DNA of 64,000 nucleotides from the NCBI GenBank assembly GCA_016195815.1, contig JACPYX010000021.1, forward strand, positions 1 through 64,000, in the 5' to 3' direction. Positions within the stretch are counted from its first letter, which is position 1. The number at the start of each line of letters is the position of its first letter. The DNA comes from Chloroflexota bacterium (GTDB lineage Bacteria; Chloroflexota; Anaerolineae; Anaerolineales; Villigracilaceae). Shown in pieces: positions 41,125 to 50,006 of this stretch. A model generated the notes under the pieces. The model made no database searches, was not told the origin of the DNA, and saw nothing but the letters and a program-made list of their open reading frames with translations. Both the position numbers and the translations under genes were made by a program.

Positions 41125-42875
41125 TAAGGTTTAGCGATCTGATTCCGAATATCGTCGGGTGGAATATTGAGCAGGAGAATGGTCTGTCGCGCCGCTTCAG
41201 CGAAGACGGGCGCAGCGGTCTCTGAGCCCCAGATAGATGAGGATGGTTTTTCGAGCCAGACGTAGATCAAAAATTTGGGATCATCCAACGGGCCCCATCC
41301 GATAAAAGATGCATTGGTGGCCGTGCTATCGTAGCCGAACTCGGTGGGGACTTGGGCTGTGCCTGTTTTTCCGGCAATGCGGTAACCGGGTACGAGTGCG
41401 CTTGAGGCTTCTTTTTCGAGTGAGACCGCCAGAATTTGATTAAGTGTTTGGGCAGTTTCTGCTTTGATGGGGGAGCCGGCATATTGAGTGGATGAATTGT
41501 ACCGTCGCCCATCGCGTAGCATGGCTAATAACACACGCGGCGTGACCATGCGGCCTTTATTGGCGATTGCTGAGGCCGCCGTCATCAATTGGATCGGTGT
41601 GACGGATACGCCCTGTCCAAAAGCGTTCGTTGCAAGATCAACGGGATACCAATCGCTATCACCCGGAATTTTGAGGCGGCCTGCGGCTTCCCCGGCCAGG
41701 TCAATGCCGGTCAGGCGTCCGAGGCCGAAGCGATTCATGTAGCCGTAATAAGTTTGTGCGCCCATTTTATCTGAGAGCACGGCCATACAAATGTTAAGTG
41801 AGTGTTGGAGACAGCCGGTTATATCTTGTACTCCCCAGGCTTGATTATCCCAGTTGCGGATGGTCGCGCCGCCAATCAGCAGTTCGCCGGTGTCGAGGTA
41901 TGTGCTGGATGGGACGACTGTACCGCTATCGAGTGCGGCGGCCGTTGTCAAAATCTTGATAACCGAGCCGGGCTCGTAAGGCATGGATATGGCGCGGTCA
42001 TATTCAGCGGCATTGCGGAAGATGTCGCCATAATTTTCATTTTGATTGAGGTTCATGCGTGGGGAGGCTGCAAGCGCCAGGATTTCTCCTGTTTGTGGAT
42101 CCATGATAACAATAGTACCGTTTTGTGCGCCATACTTGGTCAGCGATTCGTCGAGTATCTGTTCTGTAGCGGCTTGCAGGTCGCGGTTGATGGTCAGGAC
42201 GAGAGTTGTGCCATTTGGAATACGCGGAATGTCTCCGGCCTTGCTCGGGTCGGTGGGAACAACGATATTGACTTTATTGCCTGCCAGCAGGTCGTTATAT
42301 TTTTCTTCGATGCCGAAGTAGCCGCGCCTGGTGAGATTGACAAACCCAAGTACGTTGGATGCCAGCGAGCCTTCGGGGTAACTGCGCTGCGGATGCGCCC
42401 AAAACCCCAGCCCGTCCAGGCTGCTGGTTGTTCCAGATTCTTTTGCTTTTGCATCGGCCGCGGTCTTGAGTTGTTGTAAGGCCGCCGCCCGATCTGAATC
42501 CACATTATCTGCAAGGACGAGGTTTTGTATCCCTTCGGGCGGATTTGCCATTCGGTTGTAAAGATCGTCAGGGTTGAGTCCCAATTGAACGCCAACCGCC
42601 AGCGCAATTGCATTTTTGTCGGGGGCATTTTTCAGGTCCACGCTTAATTCGTAGACCGTTTTGTTTCCGGCCAGCAGATGTCCGTTGCGATCGTATATTT
42701 CACCGCGATCGGGATAAAACGTCTCGGTTACGTTGGCATAATCGGCCGTCAGTTGTCGGAAAGTATTGGCTTCTGTGCTGTTTTGGATGCGAACGATCTG
42801 CAGAATGATAGAAATTCCGATAAAGCCAAGGAACCCGGCCAGGACGAGAGATCGCCAGGCGTATTCTTGTCTCAT
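41124..42875 (-). CDS. ftsI: Septal peptidoglycan transpeptidase FtsI/PBP2-type
   Basis: The ATG at 42875 overlaps the ftsL-like stop (ATGA) and gives 583 residues. One N-terminal membrane segment is followed by a pedestal domain and a transpeptidase domain with the active-site motifs SVIK (in YEPGSVIKILT), SLN (in LQHSLNICMA) and KTG (in GKTGTAQVP). No PASTA repeats are present. It cross-links septal peptidoglycan outside the membrane as the partner of FtsW. Confidence 0.95.
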   Translation of the reverse strand: MRQEYAWRSLVLAGFLGFIGISIILQIVRIQNSTEANTFRQLTADYANVTETFYPDRGEIYDRNGHLLAGNKTVYELSVDLKNAPDKNAIALAVGVQLGLNPDDLYNRMANPPEGIQNLVLADNVDSDRAAALQQLKTAADAKAKESGTTSSLDGLGFWAHPQRSYPEGSLASNVLGFVNLTRRGYFGIEEKYNDLLAGNKVNIVVPTDPSKAGDIPRIPNGTTLVLTINRDLQAATEQILDESLTKYGAQNGTIVIMDPQTGEILALAASPRMNLNQNENYGDIFRNAAEYDRAISMPYEPGSVIKILTTAAALDSGTVVPSSTYLDTGELLIGGATIRNWDNQAWGVQDITGCLQHSLNICMAVLSDKMGAQTYYGYMNRFGLGRLTGIDLAGEAAGRLKIPGDSDWYPVDLATNAFGQGVSVTPIQLMTAASAIANKGRMVTPRVLLAMLRDGRRYNSSTQYAGSPIKAETAQTLNQILAVSLEKEASSALVPGYRIAGKTGTAQVPTEFGYDSTATNASFIGWGPLDDPKFLIYVWLEKPSSSIWGSETAAPVFAEAARQTILLLNIPPDDIRNQIAKP

Positions 42876-43363
42876 TGCGTGATCCCAATCATGCTGGTGG
42901 ACGGCGGCGTGCGCAGGCGTTCGTCCAACCACTCGAACAGCGATTGAGTATATTGAGCTGGCTGGCTTGGAGCGGCCGGCTTCAATACGATAGACGCGGT
43001 TAAAATCGAGGGTTTTGGCGCAGCATAGCCAGGCACGATCACATATTCCATCTGACCTTCTTTGATGGGCTGATAACCCAAAGCCAGGGCACGCTCTTTC
43101 ATGGCGCTGATGGATGTTATCTCGGCCAACCTATTTTGCAAGTCTGAGTTGGCGAGTTGGATGGATGTGATCTGAGCGGTCATATCCTGGATGTTGCGGC
43201 CTGCCACGCTTGCCTGCGATGTGATGTCGAGATATAACATCGCCGCCAAAGTAAGACCAAATATGCCGAGCAGGAAAGCGCCGATCCATTGACGCTGAAT
43301 CCGCCAGGGGGCCTGTTTGTAAGCATGGACGAAATGATTGACTGTGTAATTGACGTTTTGCAT
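42872..43363 (-). CDS. ftsL: FtsL-like bitopic division protein
   Basis: The 163-residue protein has a cytosolic start, one membrane segment (about 27-47, WIGAFLLGIFGLTLAAMLYL) and a coiled-coil-like region (IQDMTAQITSIQLANSDLQ) ending in MKERALALGYQPI, the usual FtsL finish. A proline-rich extension of about 50 residues follows. Position between rsmH and ftsI supports FtsL. The name rests on topology and position because FtsL sequences diverge strongly. Confidence 0.8.
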   Translation of the reverse strand: MQNVNYTVNHFVHAYKQAPWRIQRQWIGAFLLGIFGLTLAAMLYLDITSQASVAGRNIQDMTAQITSIQLANSDLQNRLAEITSISAMKERALALGYQPIKEGQMEYVIVPGYAAPKPSILTASIVLKPAAPSQPAQYTQSLFEWLDERLRTPPSTSMIGITQ

Positions 43364-43375
43364 ATCAGCACTCGC

Positions 43376-44293
43376 TTATAATTTTTCAACAACTCTTAGC
43401 TTTGCACTGCGTGCCCGAGGGTTTTCTTTTATCTCTTCTTGATCGGGTCTGATCGGTTTTCGATTAATCTCTTTCAGCATTGCCCTGCGTTCTACTTTAT
43501 AAATTTGTTCATAAGGCGGGTTGACCAGGTCCTTGCTTTCGCTTCGAAAAAAATCCTTGACGATGCGGTCTTCGAGCGAATGGAAGGAAATGACTGCCAG
43601 CCTCCCGCCTCGACGCAGGGCGGATACCGTTTTCGGAAGCGCATTCTCCACTGTTGCCAATTCGTCGTTGACCGCGATACGCAGCGCCTGGAACGTCCGT
43701 GTGGCGGGATGAACGCGGCTGTGCTCCGGATAAGCTTGCTTTACGATCTCAGCCAATTGCGCTGTTGTTGTCAGCGGCCTGGCTTTGATAATGTTGCGGA
43801 CGATGCGTCGTGCGCGCGGCTCCTCTCCATATTTGAAGAGCAGGTCAGTCAGGTCCGCTTCAGGCAGGGTGTTGACCAATTGTGCGGCGGTCAGCTCAGA
43901 GTCCCGGTTGAAGCGCATGTCGAGTGGGGCGTCATGAGTAAAGGAGAATCCGCGCTCGGGCGTATCCAATTGCATGGACGACAATCCCAGATCGAGCACG
44001 ATGCCATCCACCGCGTCCCAGCCGAGTTCGCGCATCGCATCCAAAAGAGAATCATAGGAGGCCTGGGCCAGATGCGCTCGTTGCCCGTAAGGAGCCAAGT
44101 TCTCACGAGCGAGCGCCAGCGCCTGAGTATCTACATCCAGACCGAGCAAGCTTCCGTCTGGCGCACAGGCCTCCAGAATTCCGCGGGCGTGACCGCCCGC
44201 TCCCAAAGTTCCATCCACATAGCGGCCGGGGCTTTTGGGTTGCAACGCGTGTATAATCTCTTTGTAAAGTACGGGTTTGTGCGGCGCATTCAT
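43376..44293 (-). CDS. rsmH: 16S rRNA (cytosine-1402-N4)-methyltransferase
   Basis: The ATG at 44293 is preceded by GAGG overlapping the mraZ stop and gives 305 residues; an ATG at 44308 is an alternative. Motifs are HKPVLYKEII, VDGTLGAGGHARGIL (SAM binding), DGIVLDLGLSSMQLD and NPRARSAKLR at the end. It methylates C1402 in the ribosomal P site. It is the second gene of the dcw operon. Confidence 0.97.
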   Translation of the reverse strand: MNAPHKPVLYKEIIHALQPKSPGRYVDGTLGAGGHARGILEACAPDGSLLGLDVDTQALALARENLAPYGQRAHLAQASYDSLLDAMRELGWDAVDGIVLDLGLSSMQLDTPERGFSFTHDAPLDMRFNRDSELTAAQLVNTLPEADLTDLLFKYGEEPRARRIVRNIIKARPLTTTAQLAEIVKQAYPEHSRVHPATRTFQALRIAVNDELATVENALPKTVSALRRGGRLAVISFHSLEDRIVKDFFRSESKDLVNPPYEQIYKVERRAMLKEINRKPIRPDQEEIKENPRARSAKLRVVEKL

Positions 44294-44300
44294 GGCCGCC

Positions 44301-44747
44301 TCAGCCATTTTTCTGGCTGGATAAATTCAGCGTAGAGAAGCGCTGGTTGTTGGCTTCAGTGTTTTGGATTTGAGTCATTTGCTCATTCCAGGCTGATGGC
44401 AGCCAGACCTCGAAGTAATCGCCCTGGCCGGCCACAATCGCTTCATTCTCAACGCCCGCGAACTGGCGCAGAAGTTGTGGAACGAGGATGCGCCCGACCT
44501 TATCCACTTCAACAGGATAAGCGTTCGCAAAGATCAAACGGCGCAAAAGTCGGGTGGTGGGATCGGCCAGATTCATGGCATTGACGCGTTCATAAACCTG
44601 CTTGAAGTAGGTCTCTGTCATCACCATCAGACAGCGGTCAAAGCCCTGCGTTATATAGGCGCCGCCTTCCAACAATTCGCGAAAGCGCGCCGGAACCATC
44701 AGGCGGCCCTTTTCATCGAGCGAATGCTGGAACTGACCAAAGAACAT
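44301..44747 (-). CDS. mraZ: Transcriptional regulator MraZ
   Basis: The ATG at 44747 gives 148 residues starting MFFGQFQHSLDEKGRLMVPARF. Two AbrB-like swapped-hairpin repeats are seen, each with the DxxGR motif (DEKGRLMVP and DKVGRILVP). MraZ represses its own dcw operon by binding TGGGN repeats; three such repeats lie just upstream. Confidence 0.96.
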   Translation of the reverse strand: MFFGQFQHSLDEKGRLMVPARFRELLEGGAYITQGFDRCLMVMTETYFKQVYERVNAMNLADPTTRLLRRLIFANAYPVEVDKVGRILVPQLLRQFAGVENEAIVAGQGDYFEVWLPSAWNEQMTQIQNTEANNQRFSTLNLSSQKNG

Positions 44748-44794
44748 TAGTTCTACTTCTCCTTTAATGCGGCGAACGCCGGGAATCCGGCGTC

Positions 44795-44819
44795 CTCCAC
44801 TTCCTACCACTCTTTCCCA
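44795..44819 (-). promoter_or_regulatory. mraZ: MraZ operator: three boxes at 10-base spacing
   Basis: On the minus strand TGGGA (44815-44819), TGGTA (44805-44809) and TGGAG (44795-44799) repeat every 10 bases, one helical turn, just downstream of the -10. This matches the known MraZ site of TGGGN repeats with 5-base spacers. Confidence 0.78.
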
Positions 44820-44820
44820 T

Positions 44821-44848
44821 ATTATACGACTTTATGGGCAAAAATCAA
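44821..44848 (-). promoter_or_regulatory. mraZ: Promoter of the dcw operon
   Basis: TTGATT (44843-44848) and a perfect TATAAT (44821-44826) are separated by 16 bases on the minus strand, directly upstream of the MraZ boxes. Confidence 0.75.
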
Positions 44849-44895
44849 GTAGTTTGATTGAATTTTGCAATCTTAATAGGACCTATTTCTCACTC

Positions 44896-45807
44896 ATGGC
44901 AGAAAATTTTCCCACCTTTTCTCTGCTCGAATCAACCCGTTGGCGTGATTATGAATTGCTAGACAGCGGTGATGGATTAAAGCTCGAACGATTTGGACAA
45001 TATATTTTTTCCCGCCCTGAAGTGCAGGCTATGTGGAAGCGTGCTTTGCCCGAAAAAGATTGGTCTTCGGCAGATGGCACCTTTCAACCAACTGCCGAAG
45101 AAAGCGGCGGGCATTGGGTGTTAAAAAAGAAAATTGAAGAAAGGTGGAAGATGAGTTATCCCTTGCCAGGGACAAGTGGCGTCCTAAAATTTTGGACGAT
45201 GGCGACTCCTGGGCGTCATCTCGGCGTATTCCCGGAGGTTGCCTCGCATTGGGACTTTATGGCGCAAGCCGTTCAAAGGGCTGGTCGGCCCGCGAACGTT
45301 CTCAACCTATTTGGTTACACCGGGCTGGCCTCGTTGGCCGCGGCCGCGGCCGGCGCACAAGTGACGCACGTGGACGCATCGAAAAAATCTGTTGGCTGGG
45401 CGCGCGAGAATCAAGAACTCTCCGGATTGAGCAGCAAACCCATCCGCTGGATTGTGGATGACGCGCAAAAATTTGTTCAACGTGAAGGCCGCAGAGGCGC
45501 AAAGTATGACGGCATCATCCTCGATCCTCCCAAATTTGGACGTGGTCCCAAAGGCGAAGTATGGGAAGTTTATAAATCACTGCCTAGTCTGCTCGAAGAT
45601 TGCCGCGCCATTTTGAGCGACAAACCGTTGTTCTTGATCGTTACTGTTTACGCGGTCAAAGCTTCCGCTATTCATGTAGGACAGGCGTTGGAAGAGATCA
45701 TGAAAAAATATAATGGTAATGTGGAAAGCGGGGAATTAGTGAGCCGTGAAAAGTCGGCGGGTCGTCTGCTTTCGCAGGCAGTGTTTGCAAGATGGCATTT
45801 GAAATAA
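44896..45807 (+). CDS. SAM-dependent RNA methyltransferase, RlmI/RlmK-like
   Basis: The ATG at 44896 gives 303 residues; the longer open frame overlaps the dcw promoter and is unlikely. The Rossmann core has NLFGYTGLASLAAAAAGAQV, then HVDASKKSVGWARENQ and the catalytic-loop DPPKFGRGPKGEVWEV, the pattern of 23S rRNA C5-cytosine methyltransferases. The PUA domain of full RlmI is missing. Exact RNA target unknown. Divergent from mraZ; ends in a strong terminator. Confidence 0.85.
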   Translation: MAENFPTFSLLESTRWRDYELLDSGDGLKLERFGQYIFSRPEVQAMWKRALPEKDWSSADGTFQPTAEESGGHWVLKKKIEERWKMSYPLPGTSGVLKFWTMATPGRHLGVFPEVASHWDFMAQAVQRAGRPANVLNLFGYTGLASLAAAAAGAQVTHVDASKKSVGWARENQELSGLSSKPIRWIVDDAQKFVQREGRRGAKYDGIILDPPKFGRGPKGEVWEVYKSLPSLLEDCRAILSDKPLFLIVTVYAVKASAIHVGQALEEIMKKYNGNVESGELVSREKSAGRLLSQAVFARWHLK

Positions 45808-45838
45808 AAACTCCGAGGTGATCCTCGGAGTTTTTATT
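45803..45838. terminator. Bidirectional terminator after the methyltransferase
   Basis: A perfect 16-bp stem AATAAAAACTCCGAGG and its complement around TGAT. It overlaps the methyltransferase stop and lies 26 bases from the stop of the convergent minus-strand gene, so it can serve both. Confidence 0.85.
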
Positions 45839-45863
45839 AGCTTTTTGATAAACGAAGATCTTA

Positions 45864-46778
45864 TTACTTGTGAGGCCCCTCGTCCGTGGTCTTGGCGGTG
45901 GTCGTCTCAACGACGAGGGACTCACCAGGAGCGGTGGGAGGCACGGTTGTGGTTTCTGTCTTAACCGCTGGAGACAATCGATTAAAGTAGCCCTTGGCGC
46001 TGTCCAGTGTATCCTTGCCTTGCTGCAGGATTCCAACCAGTGAGTGCACGGGATACGACCCGCTTCCGATCACCAGGCCAGTGACAAACACATCGAACCG
46101 GGCGGGGACCGCGGCAATACCCAACATGGCGAACATTTGCAGTTGACCGATCGCCGCAATGACGACACCCAACATCAGACCCAGCACGATCGAGACGGCT
46201 GCTTTGGCGCTAATGTAGCTATCGGACGAAGTGACGGCGTCAAGGTTACTTTCTGCGTCAGTTAGACGCTTCTGCGCTAGAGTCATCATCTTATTGGCAG
46301 CCTCCATTTTGACCCGTATCGTATCTGTGATGGCAGAGACTGAGGTTTGACCAATCTGGAGGCTTTGCATTTCCATATTGTACTTATCGGATGCTTCGGC
46401 CAGGAATTGACGGGCCTGCTTGACCTCGACCTCGGCACTCTTCAGCCAGCGCAATCCGCGCCCCAGATAGGCGACCAGCGTATGCCAACTGCCTTCAATC
46501 ACATTGAAAACGCTCTCAAGTGTCCGTTCGACCGCAGCCGCGGCCACGATTACCGGGGCCAATACGAGTGATAAATTAGCGCCGGTCTCGAGTTTCGAGA
46601 CCTCCGCTTTCGCAATTGGCGCGACGAAAAAAACCCATCCAATCAATAGCAACCACAGGATCACGACGACCGCAATCAGGACGCGAAACCATCTTTGCAC
46701 CTTAAGAAATTGGTCCCGCTCGGACCAGGTTGGCGTACCGCTCTGTACAACAGGTTTATTGCTTTCAGTGCTGTTCAT
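45864..46778 (-). CDS. Membrane protein of unknown function
   Basis: The 304-residue protein has a cytosolic start, a membrane segment at about 33-55, another hydrophobic stretch at about 70-85, a coiled-coil-like helical region at about 110-180, two membrane segments at about 190-240, the glycine-rich SGSYPVHSLVGILQQGKDT and a low-complexity Thr-rich tail. I do not recognise the family. It is a single gene with its own upstream gap and a shared terminator. Confidence 0.65.
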   Translation of the reverse strand: MNSTESNKPVVQSGTPTWSERDQFLKVQRWFRVLIAVVVILWLLLIGWVFFVAPIAKAEVSKLETGANLSLVLAPVIVAAAAVERTLESVFNVIEGSWHTLVAYLGRGLRWLKSAEVEVKQARQFLAEASDKYNMEMQSLQIGQTSVSAITDTIRVKMEAANKMMTLAQKRLTDAESNLDAVTSSDSYISAKAAVSIVLGLMLGVVIAAIGQLQMFAMLGIAAVPARFDVFVTGLVIGSGSYPVHSLVGILQQGKDTLDSAKGYFNRLSPAVKTETTTVPPTAPGESLVVETTTAKTTDEGPHK

Positions 46779-47158
46779 AATTAGTCTCCTTTATTTGAAT
46801 CTATGCGGCAGAAAAATGGAAAGAAGGTATTCCCGAGTTGAAAGCTGATATGATGATCGCGCGCCGATTGCCTCCTGAATTTATATGAAAAGTACCAGTG
46901 ATATGCACAGTTGCTCAGTGCTGTTGCGGCTATAAATAAAGTTTGCAGGATTCTTCAGCCTTCTCCAGCGTAGGCAAGAAACTATTCTTCTCTATTTTAC
47001 TAGCAAACCTGTTTTCATCCCCATGTAATTGCACAGGCGGGATGCACACAGCCGGCATGTGTGGTTTGAATCTGCAATGCACAATAAAAACTTCCGAATA
47101 TTTAATTCGGAAGTTTTTATTGTGTTCTCGGCAGCAAATGGCAGGGGACGATCTTGCT
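46779..47158. other. Intergenic region with a long terminator
   Basis: No gene is supported in these 380 bases. They hold the upstream region of the membrane protein gene and the terminator of the ATP-grasp gene at 47080-47124. Confidence 0.6.
47080..47124. terminator. Terminator after the ATP-grasp gene
   Basis: Perfect arms of 19-20 bases (CACAATAAAAACTTCCGAAT and its complement, counting the inner T-A pair) around a 5- to 7-base loop, starting 35 bases downstream of the stop at 47159. Confidence 0.82.
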
Positions 47159-48220
47159 TTAAGCGGGGCGTTTGGCGACTTCTCTTTTGGCAGATGCGCG
47201 CTTGGCCTGTGGCTTGACAACTTCCTGTTTGATCATCTCGCGCTTGGTAATGATTTGTGGGGCAACGCGCAGTGTCTCGGCCTGGCGGCTCAAGGCAGAG
47301 CGGATGATGAGGTCCATGAAACCCTGGTGTCCAAATGGATCGTTGAGCAAAGAGAAATCTGCCGAGCCAGGCTCGGTGGGTGGATAAAATATGCCGCAGT
47401 TTGGATTGATCTCCAGCATATAGAATTCCCCATCGGAACCAAGTCTATAGTCACAGCGCGCGTACCCATTCCCATCAAGGGCCATGAAGACCTTTGTGGT
47501 GTATTCGCGCAGGCGGTTTTCGTAATTCGGGTTATCTACGACCTTGACGCTCATTTGTTCGTAGTTCACCCATTTCATATCATAGTGTTTAAATGATTCG
47601 CCTTCAGGGAAAACAAATTCGACTGGCTTGAAGGTAATCGGATGCGCCGGGTCCTCAGGGTCTTCTGCGAGCAGGCAGGTGAACTCGCGTCCTTCGATGA
47701 ACTCCTCGATCAATGCGCGGCCATCATCTCTCATGGTGATCTGCGCCTGTATTTTCAATTCATCAAGATTTGTTGCACGCGATTCTTTGCGAATGCCATA
47801 ACTTGCATAGCCATGTGGCGGCTTGACGAGCATGGGGAAGCGCAGGGTGCGCGCGGCGCGTTCAATATCGGCAATGGATTTGACGAATGTGGATGCCGGC
47901 GTGGGTACGCCAACACGCGCAGCAGCGCGTTTCATTTCCTGGCGTGTTGGATCAAAGAAGGATGCACCGGCGCCTGTGAAGGCCGCGCCAAGTTTTTCCA
48001 TTGCCTTGACTAATTTCACGCCAGAGACAGGTTCGTCAGGTGTGCCATCACAAAGATTGATGAATACATCCACACCATCGTCCATCAATGTTTTGATCTG
48101 CTCTTCCACGTTTGATTCCTGCACAACGTGGTGTCTCCACCTTCTGCCCTCCAAATAAGGCGACGGATCGTATGGAATATCATTCTCGTCAGGCAAACTG
48201 CTCAAAACACAAATATACAT
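47159..48220 (-). CDS. ATP-grasp ligase, D-Ala-D-Ala ligase-like
   Basis: The 353-residue protein has LINLCDGTPDEPVSGVKL-like Ddl features near residue 55, a mid ATP-grasp lysine segment (FPMLVKPPHGYASYGI), ALIEEFIEGREFTCLL and the metal site FYMLEINPNCGIFYPP. It is not the dcw ddl and has a Lys/Arg-rich tail (about 325-353). It probably joins a carboxylate to an amine using ATP; substrate unknown. Single gene with its own terminator. Confidence 0.8.
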   Translation of the reverse strand: MYICVLSSLPDENDIPYDPSPYLEGRRWRHHVVQESNVEEQIKTLMDDGVDVFINLCDGTPDEPVSGVKLVKAMEKLGAAFTGAGASFFDPTRQEMKRAAARVGVPTPASTFVKSIADIERAARTLRFPMLVKPPHGYASYGIRKESRATNLDELKIQAQITMRDDGRALIEEFIEGREFTCLLAEDPEDPAHPITFKPVEFVFPEGESFKHYDMKWVNYEQMSVKVVDNPNYENRLREYTTKVFMALDGNGYARCDYRLGSDGEFYMLEINPNCGIFYPPTEPGSADFSLLNDPFGHQGFMDLIIRSALSRQAETLRVAPQIITKREMIKQEVVKPQAKRASAKREVAKRPA

Positions 48221-48573
48221 TTGCTTTACTCTCTTGTTTGGTTGGTTGAGATCAATTCAACAATACATATTGACAGATGAATTGAATCTCAATGATGTAC
48301 CTTTATCATCATCTTTGATAATATATAACGCTATATATGGAAATATACAAGGTTTGGAGCCTGTATTTGGGCATAAAACAAGAAATTTTAAGATTCAATG
48401 TTAAAGAATCACCGAAAATTATTTGCCGTGCCGTTATATCGTCCTAAAAATAAAACACCCAACAAAATATGTTGAGTGCTTTGTTGACCGGTCTTTTCTT
48501 TTATGATAACGATAAATTGATTCACATGCCTTTCCCATTCGTCATATCAAAACTTTATTAATCAACATGTACT
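48221..48573. other. A+T-rich intergenic region
   Basis: No gene is seen in 353 bases. The part 48280-48360 is very A+T-rich and probably includes the promoter of the ATP-grasp gene; the part near 48443-48478 holds the terminator of the GH4 gene. Confidence 0.55.
48443..48478 (-). terminator. Terminator after the GH4 gene
   Basis: On the minus strand CACTCAACA pairs with TGTTGGGTG (one G-U pair) around TATTT, followed by TTTTATTTTT. Confidence 0.65.
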
Positions 48574-49968
48574 TTATTTCCAGTATTGTGGCAAGTATTC
48601 TTTGAAGGTCGTTAAATAATCATCAAGGATGGATTTTGCCGTTGCAATGTCAGTGACCATCGGATCGAGCAACAGGCATTGCAGGGCTTTCTCGCGCGAG
48701 CCTTCGACGGCAGAGTCCACGCAAAGTTGCGCGACCATCAACTCACGCCGGCATAGCTCGGCAATTGATTCTGGCAACGCCCCAACATGCACGGGATGAA
48801 TGCCTGCGCCGTCTACGAAGACAGGCGTTTCCACGGCTGTGCCGATTGGCAAATTGGGAATTTGCCCGATGTTGGGCAGGTTGGCAGCCAGGTGATAGTG
48901 ATTGCCGCTGCCGGCCACGTTCTCGATCATTTCGAGTGCGCCTTCTGAATCGGTGTCGAGCAAAGATTCAACCGTCAGGTTGCCGTTTGCCATTTCATTC
49001 AAATGGTCGAGGCTGAAGCCGCGCAGGTTTGCAAACAGGTCCCAATCGTAGAGTTTGATATCATATTTCTCCCAGGGCTTTGTCAAGGGGTTGGAAACCC
49101 AGGGCAAATATTCGCACAGGTGTGTGTCGCCGGGGACGGGGAACAAGCCGAAGGCGTTGAAAACGTCCCTCGTAAGCGGTTCAAATTTCGGGTCGAAAGA
49201 AGCGAAGCGCTGGCGAAAGAGCGGATAAAGATCGTCTCCGGTGCGCTTGTCGCGGATGGAGAGAATCCAGCTGAAATGATTCGTCCCGGCGGCGCGAATG
49301 TCAACGAGGGGCAGAGTCTGATGAATGACTTGCTGGCGCAGGGGATGTCCAATGATGTCGGCCTGCATGCCCGTGATGCCTGGGGGCACTTCGATGCCGA
49401 GATCTTCGGCGAGTATCATGCCTACGAAACAATAGCCGATAAAAATTTGGTGGCATAACCCGACAGCCTTGATCTTGCTGTGGCGATTGATGAGGTTGCA
49501 GATGCGCACCATCGGATTGGTGAAGTTGATGAGCCACGCGTCGGGGCAGGCCTGTTCCATGCTGTGCGCGATCTCCAGCGCGGGCTGAACGTTGCGAGCC
49601 GCGTGTGCAAACCCGCCGGGGCCGCCGTTTTCACCGTAGGGCTGATGCAATCCGTGCTTTTGCGTGAGCTCAAAATCCTTGCGCCACAATTCTTCACGCG
49701 GGCCGACTTCAATGGCCGACACGACGAACCGCGCGCCTTCCAGCGCGTCCTGGTGATGAGTATGGGCACTGATGGTGAAACCCGCGTCCCACTCGACGTT
49801 GAGGCGGTTTGCCAGCCGATAAACAATATCCAGGCTGTTGGCGTTTCTGTCTACGAGCGCGAGTGTGGAGCCGCGCAGTTTCCTGGAGCGTAAAATGGCG
49901 GATAGCGTGTTCTCGCCAAATGAAGCCGAGCCTGCGCCGATGACGGTGATCTTGGTTGGAAGAGTCAT
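48574..49968 (-). CDS. Family 4 glycoside hydrolase (alpha-glucosidase/galactosidase type)
   Basis: The 464-residue protein begins with the NAD-binding KITVIGAGSASFG and has the GH4 metal ligands Cys in GLCHQ and His in AGTNHFSW, plus NFTNPMVRI. GH4 enzymes use NAD and a divalent metal to cleave glycosides by an oxidation-elimination route. The exact sugar is not clear. It lies 38 bases downstream of a Rieske oxygenase gene on the same strand. Confidence 0.9.
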   Translation of the reverse strand: MTLPTKITVIGAGSASFGENTLSAILRSRKLRGSTLALVDRNANSLDIVYRLANRLNVEWDAGFTISAHTHHQDALEGARFVVSAIEVGPREELWRKDFELTQKHGLHQPYGENGGPGGFAHAARNVQPALEIAHSMEQACPDAWLINFTNPMVRICNLINRHSKIKAVGLCHQIFIGYCFVGMILAEDLGIEVPPGITGMQADIIGHPLRQQVIHQTLPLVDIRAAGTNHFSWILSIRDKRTGDDLYPLFRQRFASFDPKFEPLTRDVFNAFGLFPVPGDTHLCEYLPWVSNPLTKPWEKYDIKLYDWDLFANLRGFSLDHLNEMANGNLTVESLLDTDSEGALEMIENVAGSGNHYHLAANLPNIGQIPNLPIGTAVETPVFVDGAGIHPVHVGALPESIAELCRRELMVAQLCVDSAVEGSREKALQCLLLDPMVTDIATAKSILDDYLTTFKEYLPQYWK

Positions 49969-50006
49969 GTTATTCCTTTTCTGGAACTCAAATGGCCCGG
50001 AAGCTT

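Noticed and set aside
41802-42479. 225-residue plus-strand open frame over ftsI
   Set aside because: Antisense shadow of the transpeptidase gene; no start signal or family resemblance.
43439-44335. 298-residue plus-strand open frame over rsmH
   Set aside because: Antisense shadow; rsmH has all family motifs and fits the operon.
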